A DNA stretch of 64,000 nucleotides from Salinithrix halophila (GTDB lineage Bacteria > Bacillota > Bacilli > Thermoactinomycetales > DSM-45169), in NCBI RefSeq assembly GCF_042650125.1, contig NZ_JBHSAP010000009.1:1-64000 (forward strand), in the 5' to 3' direction. The notes beneath the pieces were generated by a model. The model worked only from the letters and a program-made list of their open reading frames with translations. It was not told the DNA's origin and did not search any database. Position numbers and translations under genes: made by a program. Below are positions 50,285 through 58,181 of the stretch, one piece after another (position 1 is the stretch's first letter; each line of letters starts with the position of its first letter).

Positions 50285-50324
50285 AGAATAAAGAGAGCTG
50301 ACAGGGATATCTGGCAGCTCTCTT
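50285..50324 (-). terminator. Terminator of the germination operon
   Basis: AAGAGAGCTGACAG / CTGGCAGCTCTCTT forms a 14-bp stem with one G-U pair and a 6-nt loop, followed on the minus strand by TATTCTTTG. It lies 25 bp after gerAC. Confidence 0.75.
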
Positions 50325-50348
50325 TTCGATTAAGCAGCGATTCGCGTC

Positions 50349-51470
50349 CTAGTCGTATTCCACACCGGTCCGTAGGATTTTGATCTTGTAAGAGACCCGT
50401 ATCGGGATATCGGGAAAGGTACGATCCCACTCTGCCGTTCTCCACAGCTTCGGACGGTAGGCTCGGACGATATTGCCTAGTTGAAATGCGTCGGTTTTTA
50501 TATCCTTTTGCACTTTTTTCATCACGAAACGGGCTCTTTTTTCACTCGTTCTCCGGATCTGGGTAGTCATTCGGCGCAGGGATTGTTCCTTGCTTAAATC
50601 GAAGCCACAAGTTTTTTCGATGACCTCGCCTCTGACCGTAATGTACACGTCAATTTCGGGTTTTCCATTGCGGTTTTTGATACGGACGCTCCGTTTGATG
50701 CCTTTTGGAGTAAACACCACGTATCCCGGCTTTTCCACACAAGGGACATCCAGCGTTTCTCCCTCTTCTCTCATTCCAATCTGAAGAAGAGGGCGAGTCT
50801 CCCTCCGGTCCAGGATACCGACCATCTGATCTTTTCTGAACAGGGCTGTACCCAGCCAACGAACTTCTTTTCCTTTCACTTCCATATAATTGAGAACTGG
50901 TTGTTTCCCCGGGTTAGCCAAGTCCACGTAAAAATCATTCATCCCTTTCCGGGGAAACCGACCTTCCCGCATCCCGTTTTCCAACATGCTAACGATATAA
51001 TCGACTGGGATCTGTTCCAGTTTCAAGTCAGCATAAAGGGCCTCCTTCGCTTTTCCCTTCACCACGACAGGCCATTGACGGCGCCGGACCTGGGGATTGC
51101 GCCGAAAAGCATCCAGCATCTCTCCAACGCCGGATCGGGCCTGATCTTCCCCGATCAATAGGAGACGGCTGTTTCCGAGAAATACCCGTTGGTTTGTCTC
51201 GTACTGGATACTATCGAGGGCATCGGTCAAGGTTTTTCCTGTTGCGGTGAAGACCTGTACCGCTTCCGGACCCCCTCCTCCGCCTTCCCCCCCAGAACCG
51301 ACCACTTTGGTAGGAATGGGAACCTGAACAGATACTTCAAAGCCTTTCGGATGCTTATCCACGGCTAGTGCGATTACAGAAGTCCTTTGCTCAATTTCCC
51401 TGGCGTCCCAGCACCCGTTCAAGAGAAAGAGGCAGAGGAAGAGGACCATCAGCTTACGATACCTCCGCAT
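50349..51470 (-). CDS. gerAC: GerA-type germinant receptor, lipoprotein C subunit
   Basis: A 373-residue Ger(x)C family lipoprotein. The signal peptide ends in the lipobox LLNGC, followed by WDAREIEQRTSVIALAVD, the standard start of this family. It forms part of the germinant receptor in the inner spore membrane. ATG 51470 follows GGGGGGAG and lies 17 bp inside the end of the B-subunit gene. Which paralogue (A, B or K type) this is cannot be said. Confidence 0.93.
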   Translation of the reverse strand: MRRYRKLMVLFLCLFLLNGCWDAREIEQRTSVIALAVDKHPKGFEVSVQVPIPTKVVGSGGEGGGGGPEAVQVFTATGKTLTDALDSIQYETNQRVFLGNSRLLLIGEDQARSGVGEMLDAFRRNPQVRRRQWPVVVKGKAKEALYADLKLEQIPVDYIVSMLENGMREGRFPRKGMNDFYVDLANPGKQPVLNYMEVKGKEVRWLGTALFRKDQMVGILDRRETRPLLQIGMREEGETLDVPCVEKPGYVVFTPKGIKRSVRIKNRNGKPEIDVYITVRGEVIEKTCGFDLSKEQSLRRMTTQIRRTSEKRARFVMKKVQKDIKTDAFQLGNIVRAYRPKLWRTAEWDRTFPDIPIRVSYKIKILRTGVEYD

Positions 51471-52623
51471 CCTGCTCCCCCCTTCCCCGACTTCCTTGAA
51501 CAGCCAGCCCCCAGAAAAAGAGGGCGACAAATACAGACGCCGCCGGTTCGTACCATCCGGAAAGCTCTAACCAGCGAGCCAGAACGAACATGTTCGGTGG
51601 ATACAGGGCCAACATATAAAGTATGGGCGCCAAACCCCAGGCCACCCACTTCCGATGCCGTTCTTTGATCCCGAATAGATGGATTGCCGTATCGACGAGG
51701 GCACCGAAAAAAGTGGAGACAGTAGTAAACACCGCTATCATCCAGAGGGCAAGAAAACCGGATTCCAACCTTTCAAAAATCATCCCTGGAAAAGCGGTCA
51801 CCTCAACCAAGTCAAGTGTCGGCCACATGAGCTGCACCAACTCTTCTGGCCCAAACACGGCCAATGAAGAAGAGACGACGACCAGATAGATGATCGTCAC
51901 CAAACCGACAGCCGTGATATGGGCACGGCCCGCTTTTTTCGGCTGTTGATAATAAGCCATGAATATAAAGATGACGCTGAAACCACTGTAAGCGAAAGAA
52001 GATCCAAGTACCGCAGGGATGAGGGATTTCCAATCCAGTTGAAACATTGGAAGAAGATTTTCCCAGTCTCCTTCCTGGATCCAGCTGAGCAAAATCAGGA
52101 ACAGCGGAAACAACAGAAAGGGGAAAAAAAACTCGTTAAGTCGGGCCACAACTTCCAGACGGCTGGCGGCGACTAGGGCCCCTCCCCCAATAAACACCAA
52201 TAGGATGACCCCCATAGGAGTGAAAGGAAGGACCGCGCTCACCAAAACCTCACCAAACGTCCGGGAGACGACAGCGGCGGTCAGCAACCAGTAAAACCCG
52301 AGAATCAGGACAAAGGGTACGGTTAACAAAACCCCTTGCCAAGTCCTTTTTTTACTGCCTAAGAGTTTTGCGGAGATGGTGACCAAACCCTGATGGGGAA
52401 AACGCTGCATCAATTTGGTGACCAACCAGACTTCCAGCATAACCAACAAACCGCCAACCACCACAACCCATACGGCATCCGTCCTCGCTTCCTCCACAAT
52501 ATTCCGCTGAAGGGTCAGCACTCCTACTCCCACCAGGGCAGCGTACACCGTGGTCATCCCTTGATAGGAGGAGATTGGCTGCTCTTGTTCCCCGCTTAAC
52601 TTATTGCTGTCCATTTCGCTCAT
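51454..52623 (-). CDS. gerAB: GerA-type germinant receptor, permease-like B subunit
   Basis: A 389-residue membrane protein with about ten helices, related to amino acid/polyamine permeases (ISSYQGMTTVYAALVGVGVLTL, VPFVLILGFYWLLTAAVV). The B subunit binds the germinant, often an amino acid. ATG 52623 follows GGAGGG; the gene overlaps the A-subunit gene by 23 bp. Confidence 0.93.
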   Translation of the reverse strand: MSEMDSNKLSGEQEQPISSYQGMTTVYAALVGVGVLTLQRNIVEEARTDAVWVVVVGGLLVMLEVWLVTKLMQRFPHQGLVTISAKLLGSKKRTWQGVLLTVPFVLILGFYWLLTAAVVSRTFGEVLVSAVLPFTPMGVILLVFIGGGALVAASRLEVVARLNEFFFPFLLFPLFLILLSWIQEGDWENLLPMFQLDWKSLIPAVLGSSFAYSGFSVIFIFMAYYQQPKKAGRAHITAVGLVTIIYLVVVSSSLAVFGPEELVQLMWPTLDLVEVTAFPGMIFERLESGFLALWMIAVFTTVSTFFGALVDTAIHLFGIKERHRKWVAWGLAPILYMLALYPPNMFVLARWLELSGWYEPAASVFVALFFWGLAVQGSRGRGEQDAEVS

Positions 52624-54304
52624 GGCGCCCACCCTCCTCTGATCCGCCGTTCTTATTTTCGCTATCCGGCTTTTCGCCGTCGCTATCCGCCCCTTGTTTA
52701 GACTCGCGCTTTTCGTCCTTCCCATCCTTCGCTTTATAGTAATTTTGCTTCGGATCCCGGGTGTCGTCTTGCGGCTTATAGATCACCGGCCGTCGCCTCA
52801 TCCAGGGCCAGGGCACCCGAATAAGTCCGTCCTTTAGATCTGCTAGACGAAGGGGAGAGAAGGGGGCCATGTAGGGAACATTAAAGGATCGCAATTTGAG
52901 CAGGTGGAGAGTCAGCAGCATAACAACTAACATAATCCCGTATAACCCCAGAATGGAAGCGGCGATCATCATGGGAAACCGGAGGAGTCGAATGGAGATC
53001 GCTGCATTATAGTTGGGGTTCGCATAGGAACTGATCGTAGTCAATCCCACCACAATGACCATCAGGGGAGAGACGAGGCCGGCAGATACTGCCGCATCCC
53101 CGATCACCAGAGCGCCCACGATTCCGATCGTAGGGCCGATGGGCCCTGGCAGGCGAATGCTCGCCTCTCGTAATATCTCTACACTAATCTCCATCAGCAA
53201 GGCTTCCACAATGGAAGGAAAGGGCACCGTGCCCCGCCCTGCCGCCATCGCCAGAGCCAGTTTAGAAGGGATCATTTCCGGGTGAAAGGCGATGAAAGCG
53301 ATATAGAGGGCAGGTAGAAGCAGAGCGATTCCAAAGCTAAGGAGGCGGATAAACCGGAGGAAAGAGGCAATCAGATACCGCTCATAATAATCCTCGGGGC
53401 TGTAATAAAACTGGGAAAAAACCGCAGGAGCAATCAGAGCGTGGGGGGTGCCGTCCACTATGACAGCCACCTTCCCTTCCAGGAGGTGCGCAACCACGGA
53501 GTCCGGCCTCTCTGTGTTCTGGATCCCCGGAAAAGGCGTCCAGATATTGTCCTGGACCATCTCTTCGATATACCCGCTCTCTAGGACTCCGTCTATTTCA
53601 ATCGCTTTGATCCGCTCTTCCATCATCTTTACAGTCTCGGAATCCGCTACCCCATCAATGAAAAAAAGGGCGACATCGGTTTGGCTCCGCTCCCCCACTT
53701 TCATGGACTTCAACCGCAAATCGGGATCCTTCAACCGCCGACGCACCATAGCGGTATTGGCCCGGAGCGTTTCCGTAAACCCTTCCCGAGACCCGCGAAC
53801 CACCGCCTCAGCTCTCGGCTCGTCAACTCCCCGCTGGGGCCATCCTCGGGCATTGATCACCATCCCCTCGGCATAGCCGTCGATAAACAGCAGAAGATCC
53901 CCGGCCAACATCGAATCGATCAGGTCTCGCATCTTGTCATTGCATTTCGCCTCTCCCACTTGGACTAGGCTTTGGTGCGCTAATTCCCATAGGTCCGTTT
54001 TGGTATGAACTTGTTCCCCTCCGAGCATTAACGCTTTCAGGACATATTCATCGAGAATCTGGCCTTTGACCAGCCCATCGATATAGAGAAGAGCCGCCCG
54101 CCGGTCCGGTGTGTATTGGATGGTAAATTTTCGTGTGACGACATCCGCACTATCCCCCAGCAGCTTTGCGATGAATTTCACATTTTGCTCCAGATCGGCA
54201 CTGACAACCAAGTCGCCGATCCTTTTCTCCAGCTTTTCTTGCGAATGCTTTTTGAGCATCTCTTGTTTTCTACTTTTCCGTTTCCGTTCCATTCTTTTCC
54301 TCAT
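52601..54304 (-). CDS. gerAA: GerA-type germinant receptor, A subunit
   Basis: A 567-residue protein with a long hydrophilic N-terminal half (RRAALLYIDGLVKG, VALFFIDGVADSE), four to five membrane helices in the C-terminal part (including the PLMVIVVGLTTISSYANPNYN region) and a charged, disordered tail (KDEKRESKQGAD). A subunits oligomerise and are thought to form a channel with B. The gene starts the operon. Confidence 0.94.
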   Translation of the reverse strand: MRKRMERKRKSRKQEMLKKHSQEKLEKRIGDLVVSADLEQNVKFIAKLLGDSADVVTRKFTIQYTPDRRAALLYIDGLVKGQILDEYVLKALMLGGEQVHTKTDLWELAHQSLVQVGEAKCNDKMRDLIDSMLAGDLLLFIDGYAEGMVINARGWPQRGVDEPRAEAVVRGSREGFTETLRANTAMVRRRLKDPDLRLKSMKVGERSQTDVALFFIDGVADSETVKMMEERIKAIEIDGVLESGYIEEMVQDNIWTPFPGIQNTERPDSVVAHLLEGKVAVIVDGTPHALIAPAVFSQFYYSPEDYYERYLIASFLRFIRLLSFGIALLLPALYIAFIAFHPEMIPSKLALAMAAGRGTVPFPSIVEALLMEISVEILREASIRLPGPIGPTIGIVGALVIGDAAVSAGLVSPLMVIVVGLTTISSYANPNYNAAISIRLLRFPMMIAASILGLYGIMLVVMLLTLHLLKLRSFNVPYMAPFSPLRLADLKDGLIRVPWPWMRRRPVIYKPQDDTRDPKQNYYKAKDGKDEKRESKQGADSDGEKPDSENKNGGSEEGGRHERNGQQ

Positions 54305-54397
54305 ATACCATCACCACTTGTTAATCTCCCCAGAGCATGGGGAAACATACTTCGTTGCGAAGCATGGATTTTCGCTCTCTGCAACAGGCGAAACAAG

Positions 54398-54433
54398 AAA
54401 AAGCCACTTTCCCGGCATGTGGGAAAGCGGCCT
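54398..54433 (-). terminator. Terminator after the GAF-domain gene
   Basis: GCCACTTTCCC / GGGAAAGCGGC pairs over 11 bp with one mismatch. T runs flank it on both strands, so it can work in both directions. It separates the GAF gene from the germination operon. Confidence 0.8.
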
Positions 54434-54436
54434 TTT

Positions 54437-55207
54437 TTAATGATGGGGAACTGAGTGGTTTAATTCTCTGTACAGGAGAGGAGATAGGACACTCGCAAAT
54501 GCGGAAAGATAACTCTTCTCGTCGTCTGTGTAGGATCGCTCTTCATCCCCTGTCACACTAAGAACACCGAGCACCTGGTCTCCGGCCTTGATCGGTACGC
54601 AGATCAGGGAATGATAGGTGGATTGGGCCTTCGGATGAGCCCGGAACCGATTTCCCGGCGTATGAATTTCTCCGGAGAAAAAAGCTTCCCCGGTATGAAA
54701 CGTATACCCAGCTGCCGAATCACTGATAGGCAGACGAAGCTTTCTCATTCCGTTGGGGCTGTGGGCTGCCGCCTCGTGAACTTTAAGCGTTCCGTCTCCC
54801 GCATCCACAAAGATACACACTTTGGGGTTGTTGGCCTTTTTTCCGGCCATGACTGCGACTACACAAGAGAGAAGGTAGTTATAAATATACCGGCGCTGAT
54901 CCTCGAACAGCCCGTCTTTCGAATCCTCGGCGAATTGGGAAATCGCCAAGCCGATTTCCGAGGCGAGGGTGTTGAGAGATTGGATGACATACGTCTTCTG
55001 TTTGCTGTCCTCATCCACCTGTCGGTACTTCTCCTCCAGTTCTTTCAATTCGGTATCCGATTGGAGATTGAGACCCAAAAACGAAACGGCATCACCCTTT
55101 TTTACCCTCCACAAGATAATCACAGCCAGAATACTTCCAAATGCAACCAGGGTGTAGGCAAACCACGGCTTATCAATGATGATCTTAAGAATAAATTCCA
55201 TATCCAT
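54437..55207 (-). CDS. Membrane-anchored GAF-domain protein
   Basis: A 256-residue protein with one N-terminal transmembrane helix (WFAYTLVAFGSILAVIILW), a coiled coil (ELKELEEKYRQVDEDSKQ) and a C-terminal GAF domain (LICVPIKAGDQVLGVLSVTGDEERSYTDDEKSYLSAFASVL). GAF domains bind small ligands. No output domain (kinase, cyclase) follows, so it may act through a partner. Its specific role is unknown. Confidence 0.75.
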   Translation of the reverse strand: MDMEFILKIIIDKPWFAYTLVAFGSILAVIILWRVKKGDAVSFLGLNLQSDTELKELEEKYRQVDEDSKQKTYVIQSLNTLASEIGLAISQFAEDSKDGLFEDQRRYIYNYLLSCVVAVMAGKKANNPKVCIFVDAGDGTLKVHEAAAHSPNGMRKLRLPISDSAAGYTFHTGEAFFSGEIHTPGNRFRAHPKAQSTYHSLICVPIKAGDQVLGVLSVTGDEERSYTDDEKSYLSAFASVLSPLLYRELNHSVPHH

Positions 55208-55341
55208 GGAGAAACCACCATCTTCAGTTTTTAATTCACGACCAATGGAATTGACGTTACATGCTGGCTTCGGCATCAAAAAAGGGAGAATCTGATGGCT
55301 TTTTAAGCGCACGGGAATAAGCCTGAAAATGTTTCAGAAGA

Positions 55342-56715
55342 TTAGCCTTCCTGTCTGAGCAAGCGGGCGATGAAAAAACCGTCACTGTTAAACTGGTGGG
55401 GAAGGATCTGAAGGCTGCCGTCTCCGAGAATCGCCTGTTCTCTCACGGTCCCCGGAAGTTTGTTCAGATAAGCCGGATCAGGACAGAACTCAGGATACCG
55501 AGCCAAAAAGTCGGCCACCTGCTCTTCATTTTCCCGCGGCTCCATGGTACAGGTGCTGTAGACTAACGTGCCGCCGGGAAGGACCAGTTTTGCCGCCGCC
55601 TCGAGTAATTCCCTCTGCAAGCGGACCAGGGAATCCACTTCTTGTGGTGTTTTGGACCACTTGATATCCGGTTTTCTCCGGATCACCCCCAACCCAGAAC
55701 AGGGGGCATCCAGCAATACGAAATCAAAGGACCCAGCCGCTTCATCCGGTAGTTCTCGCAGATCCGCTCGGCAGACCTTAATGATTGACAGGCCTAGACG
55801 AGCCGCATTGGTCTCGATCAAGCCCACTTTATGTTCATGGATATCGGAGGCGAGCAAGCTTCCTTGGTTCTTCATCCTTTCCGCCAAGTGAGCGGTTTTA
55901 CCGCCGGGGGCGGCACATCCGTCCAATCCCCGGTTACCTGGTTGCGGATCGAGCACTTCAGCGACCAACATGGAGCTTTCATCCTGAACCGAATACCAAC
56001 CCTCCCGGTAGAGGGGGTGAAAAGCCAGGTTGCCGCCGCCGGAAAAGACGATACCTTGTTCTGAAATACTGGAGGGAGCCACTTCAGCTTGAGGATAAGC
56101 TTCTTTCAACCGGTCGATCAGTGTCTCCCGATCCGTTTTCATCGGATTAGTCCGGAGGGTGATGGCGGGTGGGCGGTTGTTGGCTGCCATCACCTGCACC
56201 GCGGTCTCCTGTCCGTAAGCTTCCATCATCCTACGGACCATCCACTCCGGATGGGAGTAGGCCAGAGCCAGAGTTCGGGAATTGTCAGGTTCTGCCGGAA
56301 GTTCCCATTCCCGTACCCGGCGCAAATATGAACGCAAAACACCGTTAACTAAGCCTGAAATGCCCTTGTGTCCCCGCGATTTGGCTTGTCCCACCGTTTC
56401 GTGTACAGCCGCCCGGGAGGGGATCTTATCCAGAAAACGGAGTTGATAGAGTCCCATCCGAAGGAGTTGATGGACCCAAGGGTCCAGAGAGTGACCCCCT
56501 TTGCGTACCAGGGAATCGATGATCCAATCCAGCGTATTCCGCCGCTGGATGGTCCCGTAGACCAATTCCGTCACCAATCCCCTGTCCCGGGGGTCAGTGA
56601 GGCGGCTTTTTTCCAGTGCATCATTGAGGAGCAAGTTGCTGTAGGCCCCCCGTTCATCGGCGGCAATCAAGATATCCAGCGCTATGTCTCGAGCAGTCCT
56701 TTTATTGTTCATCAT
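55342..56715 (-). CDS. rsmB: 16S rRNA (cytosine967-C5)-methyltransferase RsmB
   Basis: A 457-residue enzyme with an N-terminal NusB-like domain (RDIALDILIAADERGAYSNLLLN) and a C-terminal SAM methyltransferase domain with DGCAAPGGKTAHLAE, LLDAPCSGLGVIRR and the catalytic cysteine in YSTCTMEPREN. Its start overlaps the fmt stop. Confidence 0.96.
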   Translation of the reverse strand: MMNNKRTARDIALDILIAADERGAYSNLLLNDALEKSRLTDPRDRGLVTELVYGTIQRRNTLDWIIDSLVRKGGHSLDPWVHQLLRMGLYQLRFLDKIPSRAAVHETVGQAKSRGHKGISGLVNGVLRSYLRRVREWELPAEPDNSRTLALAYSHPEWMVRRMMEAYGQETAVQVMAANNRPPAITLRTNPMKTDRETLIDRLKEAYPQAEVAPSSISEQGIVFSGGGNLAFHPLYREGWYSVQDESSMLVAEVLDPQPGNRGLDGCAAPGGKTAHLAERMKNQGSLLASDIHEHKVGLIETNAARLGLSIIKVCRADLRELPDEAAGSFDFVLLDAPCSGLGVIRRKPDIKWSKTPQEVDSLVRLQRELLEAAAKLVLPGGTLVYSTCTMEPRENEEQVADFLARYPEFCPDPAYLNKLPGTVREQAILGDGSLQILPHQFNSDGFFIARLLRQEG

Positions 56716-57659
56716 CCATCCCCCAAACGTTCCCCCGGCTCCATATTGCGACCCCGCAAGAATTCTTCCACCGACATCGCCTTTTTACCTGCCGGTTGCA
56801 ATTCCGTCAGAACGAGTGCTCCTTCCCCGGTAGCCACGACGATACCCGCTGAATCCACCCGGATCACCGTGCCGGGTTCGGCCATTACCGAAGCCTCTAA
56901 TGGGTGTGCCCGCCAAATCTTGAGTGGCTTCCCCTTCCAGGAGGTGAAAGCGACAGGCCATGGCCGAAGTCCCCGAACCTGGTTGAAGAGTGCACGGCCA
57001 CCCTTCGTCCAATCGATTTTCTCATCTTCCCGTTTGATGTTAGGAGCATAAGTTACCTGCTCCGGGTCCTGAGGGCGAGCCTGGGCCTTTCCCGACAGGA
57101 TATCGGGCAGCACCTCAGTCAAGAGCTCTGCCCCGAGAACGGATAGCCTGTCGTGAAGGGTACCGACGTCGTCAGATTCGGTGACGGGGATGGCTCTCTG
57201 CAGGAGCATGTCCCCCGCATCCAAGGCTTCCACCATATACATGATCGTGACTCCGACTTCCTTCTCCCCCCGGATGAGGGCATGGTGGATAGGGGCCCCT
57301 CCCCGGTATTTGGGAAGAAGCGAAGCATGAACATTGATGCAGCCAAAGCGGGGAGCCTCCAGGAGCTCCCGGGGCAGGATCTGACCGTAGGCAGCCGTCA
57401 CCACCAAGTCCGGCTCCACTGTCAGTATCTTCCCCAGAGCGGTCGACTGCCACAGTTTTTCCGGCTGAAGCACATCCATTCCCATTTCCAGAGCGGCCCG
57501 CTTCACTGGTGGAGGTGTGAGTTCCCGTTTCCGTCCACGGGGACGGTCCGGTTGCGTGACGACAGCGGCTACATCAAGCCCTGCATCGACAAGGGCCCGC
57601 AAAGAAGGCACCGCGAAATCCGGGGTGCCCATGAAGACGACTCGGGTTTTGGAAGCCAT
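56712..57659 (-). CDS. fmt: Methionyl-tRNA formyltransferase
   Basis: A 315-residue enzyme that formylates initiator tRNA. RVVFMGTPDFAVPSL at the start and the formyl-donor signature NVHASLLPKYRGGAPIHHAL are clear. A longer upstream frame was rejected because ATG 57659 has AAGGGGAG and the family start. It lies 4 bp after def. Confidence 0.96.
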   Translation of the reverse strand: MASKTRVVFMGTPDFAVPSLRALVDAGLDVAAVVTQPDRPRGRKRELTPPPVKRAALEMGMDVLQPEKLWQSTALGKILTVEPDLVVTAAYGQILPRELLEAPRFGCINVHASLLPKYRGGAPIHHALIRGEKEVGVTIMYMVEALDAGDMLLQRAIPVTESDDVGTLHDRLSVLGAELLTEVLPDILSGKAQARPQDPEQVTYAPNIKREDEKIDWTKGGRALFNQVRGLRPWPVAFTSWKGKPLKIWRAHPLEASVMAEPGTVIRVDSAGIVVATGEGALVLTELQPAGKKAMSVEEFLRGRNMEPGERLGDG

Positions 57660-57663
57660 TCGT

Positions 57664-58134
57664 TCACTCCCCTTCTTCCGTCGGTTTAAAAACACGGTCA
57701 GCAATATCGGTAAACAGAACACCATCCAGGTGATCCACTTCATGCTGGAAGATGCGAGCGAGGTAACCTTCTGCCTCGATCTCAAAGGGGTTTCCGTTTC
57801 GATCCAGCGCTTTCACGCGGACTCTCCTCGCCCGCCTCACATCCCCCAACAGGCCGGGGATACTGAGACAACCCTCCGGTGGAGAAATCTCCTCACCCTC
57901 TCTATCAGACAGTTCCGGGTTGACGGCTTCTATCAGGCCGTTTCCATCATCTAAAACAATCACTCGCTTAGAAATACCCACTTGGGGTGCAGCCAGTCCC
58001 ACACCCGGGGCGTCATACATCGTTTCCGCCATATCGTCCAGCAGCTTGTGAAGTCGTTCATTAAACTTGGTTACCTTTTTCGCTTTCTCTTTCAGGATCG
58101 GGTCTGGGACTTTCACGATCTTTCGGATCGCCAC
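57664..58134 (-). CDS. def: Peptide deformylase
   Basis: A 156-residue metalloenzyme that removes the formyl group from new proteins, completing the cycle begun by Fmt. The three motifs are GVGLAAPQVG, EGCLSIPG and QHEVDHLDG; the cysteine and two histidines bind the metal. Confidence 0.97.
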   Translation of the reverse strand: MAIRKIVKVPDPILKEKAKKVTKFNERLHKLLDDMAETMYDAPGVGLAAPQVGISKRVIVLDDGNGLIEAVNPELSDREGEEISPPEGCLSIPGLLGDVRRARRVRVKALDRNGNPFEIEAEGYLARIFQHEVDHLDGVLFTDIADRVFKPTEEGE

Positions 58135-58181
58135 GGCGTACCCTCCTTTTCTGTCCTTCTCTGTTTAGCAAACGGTATCCG

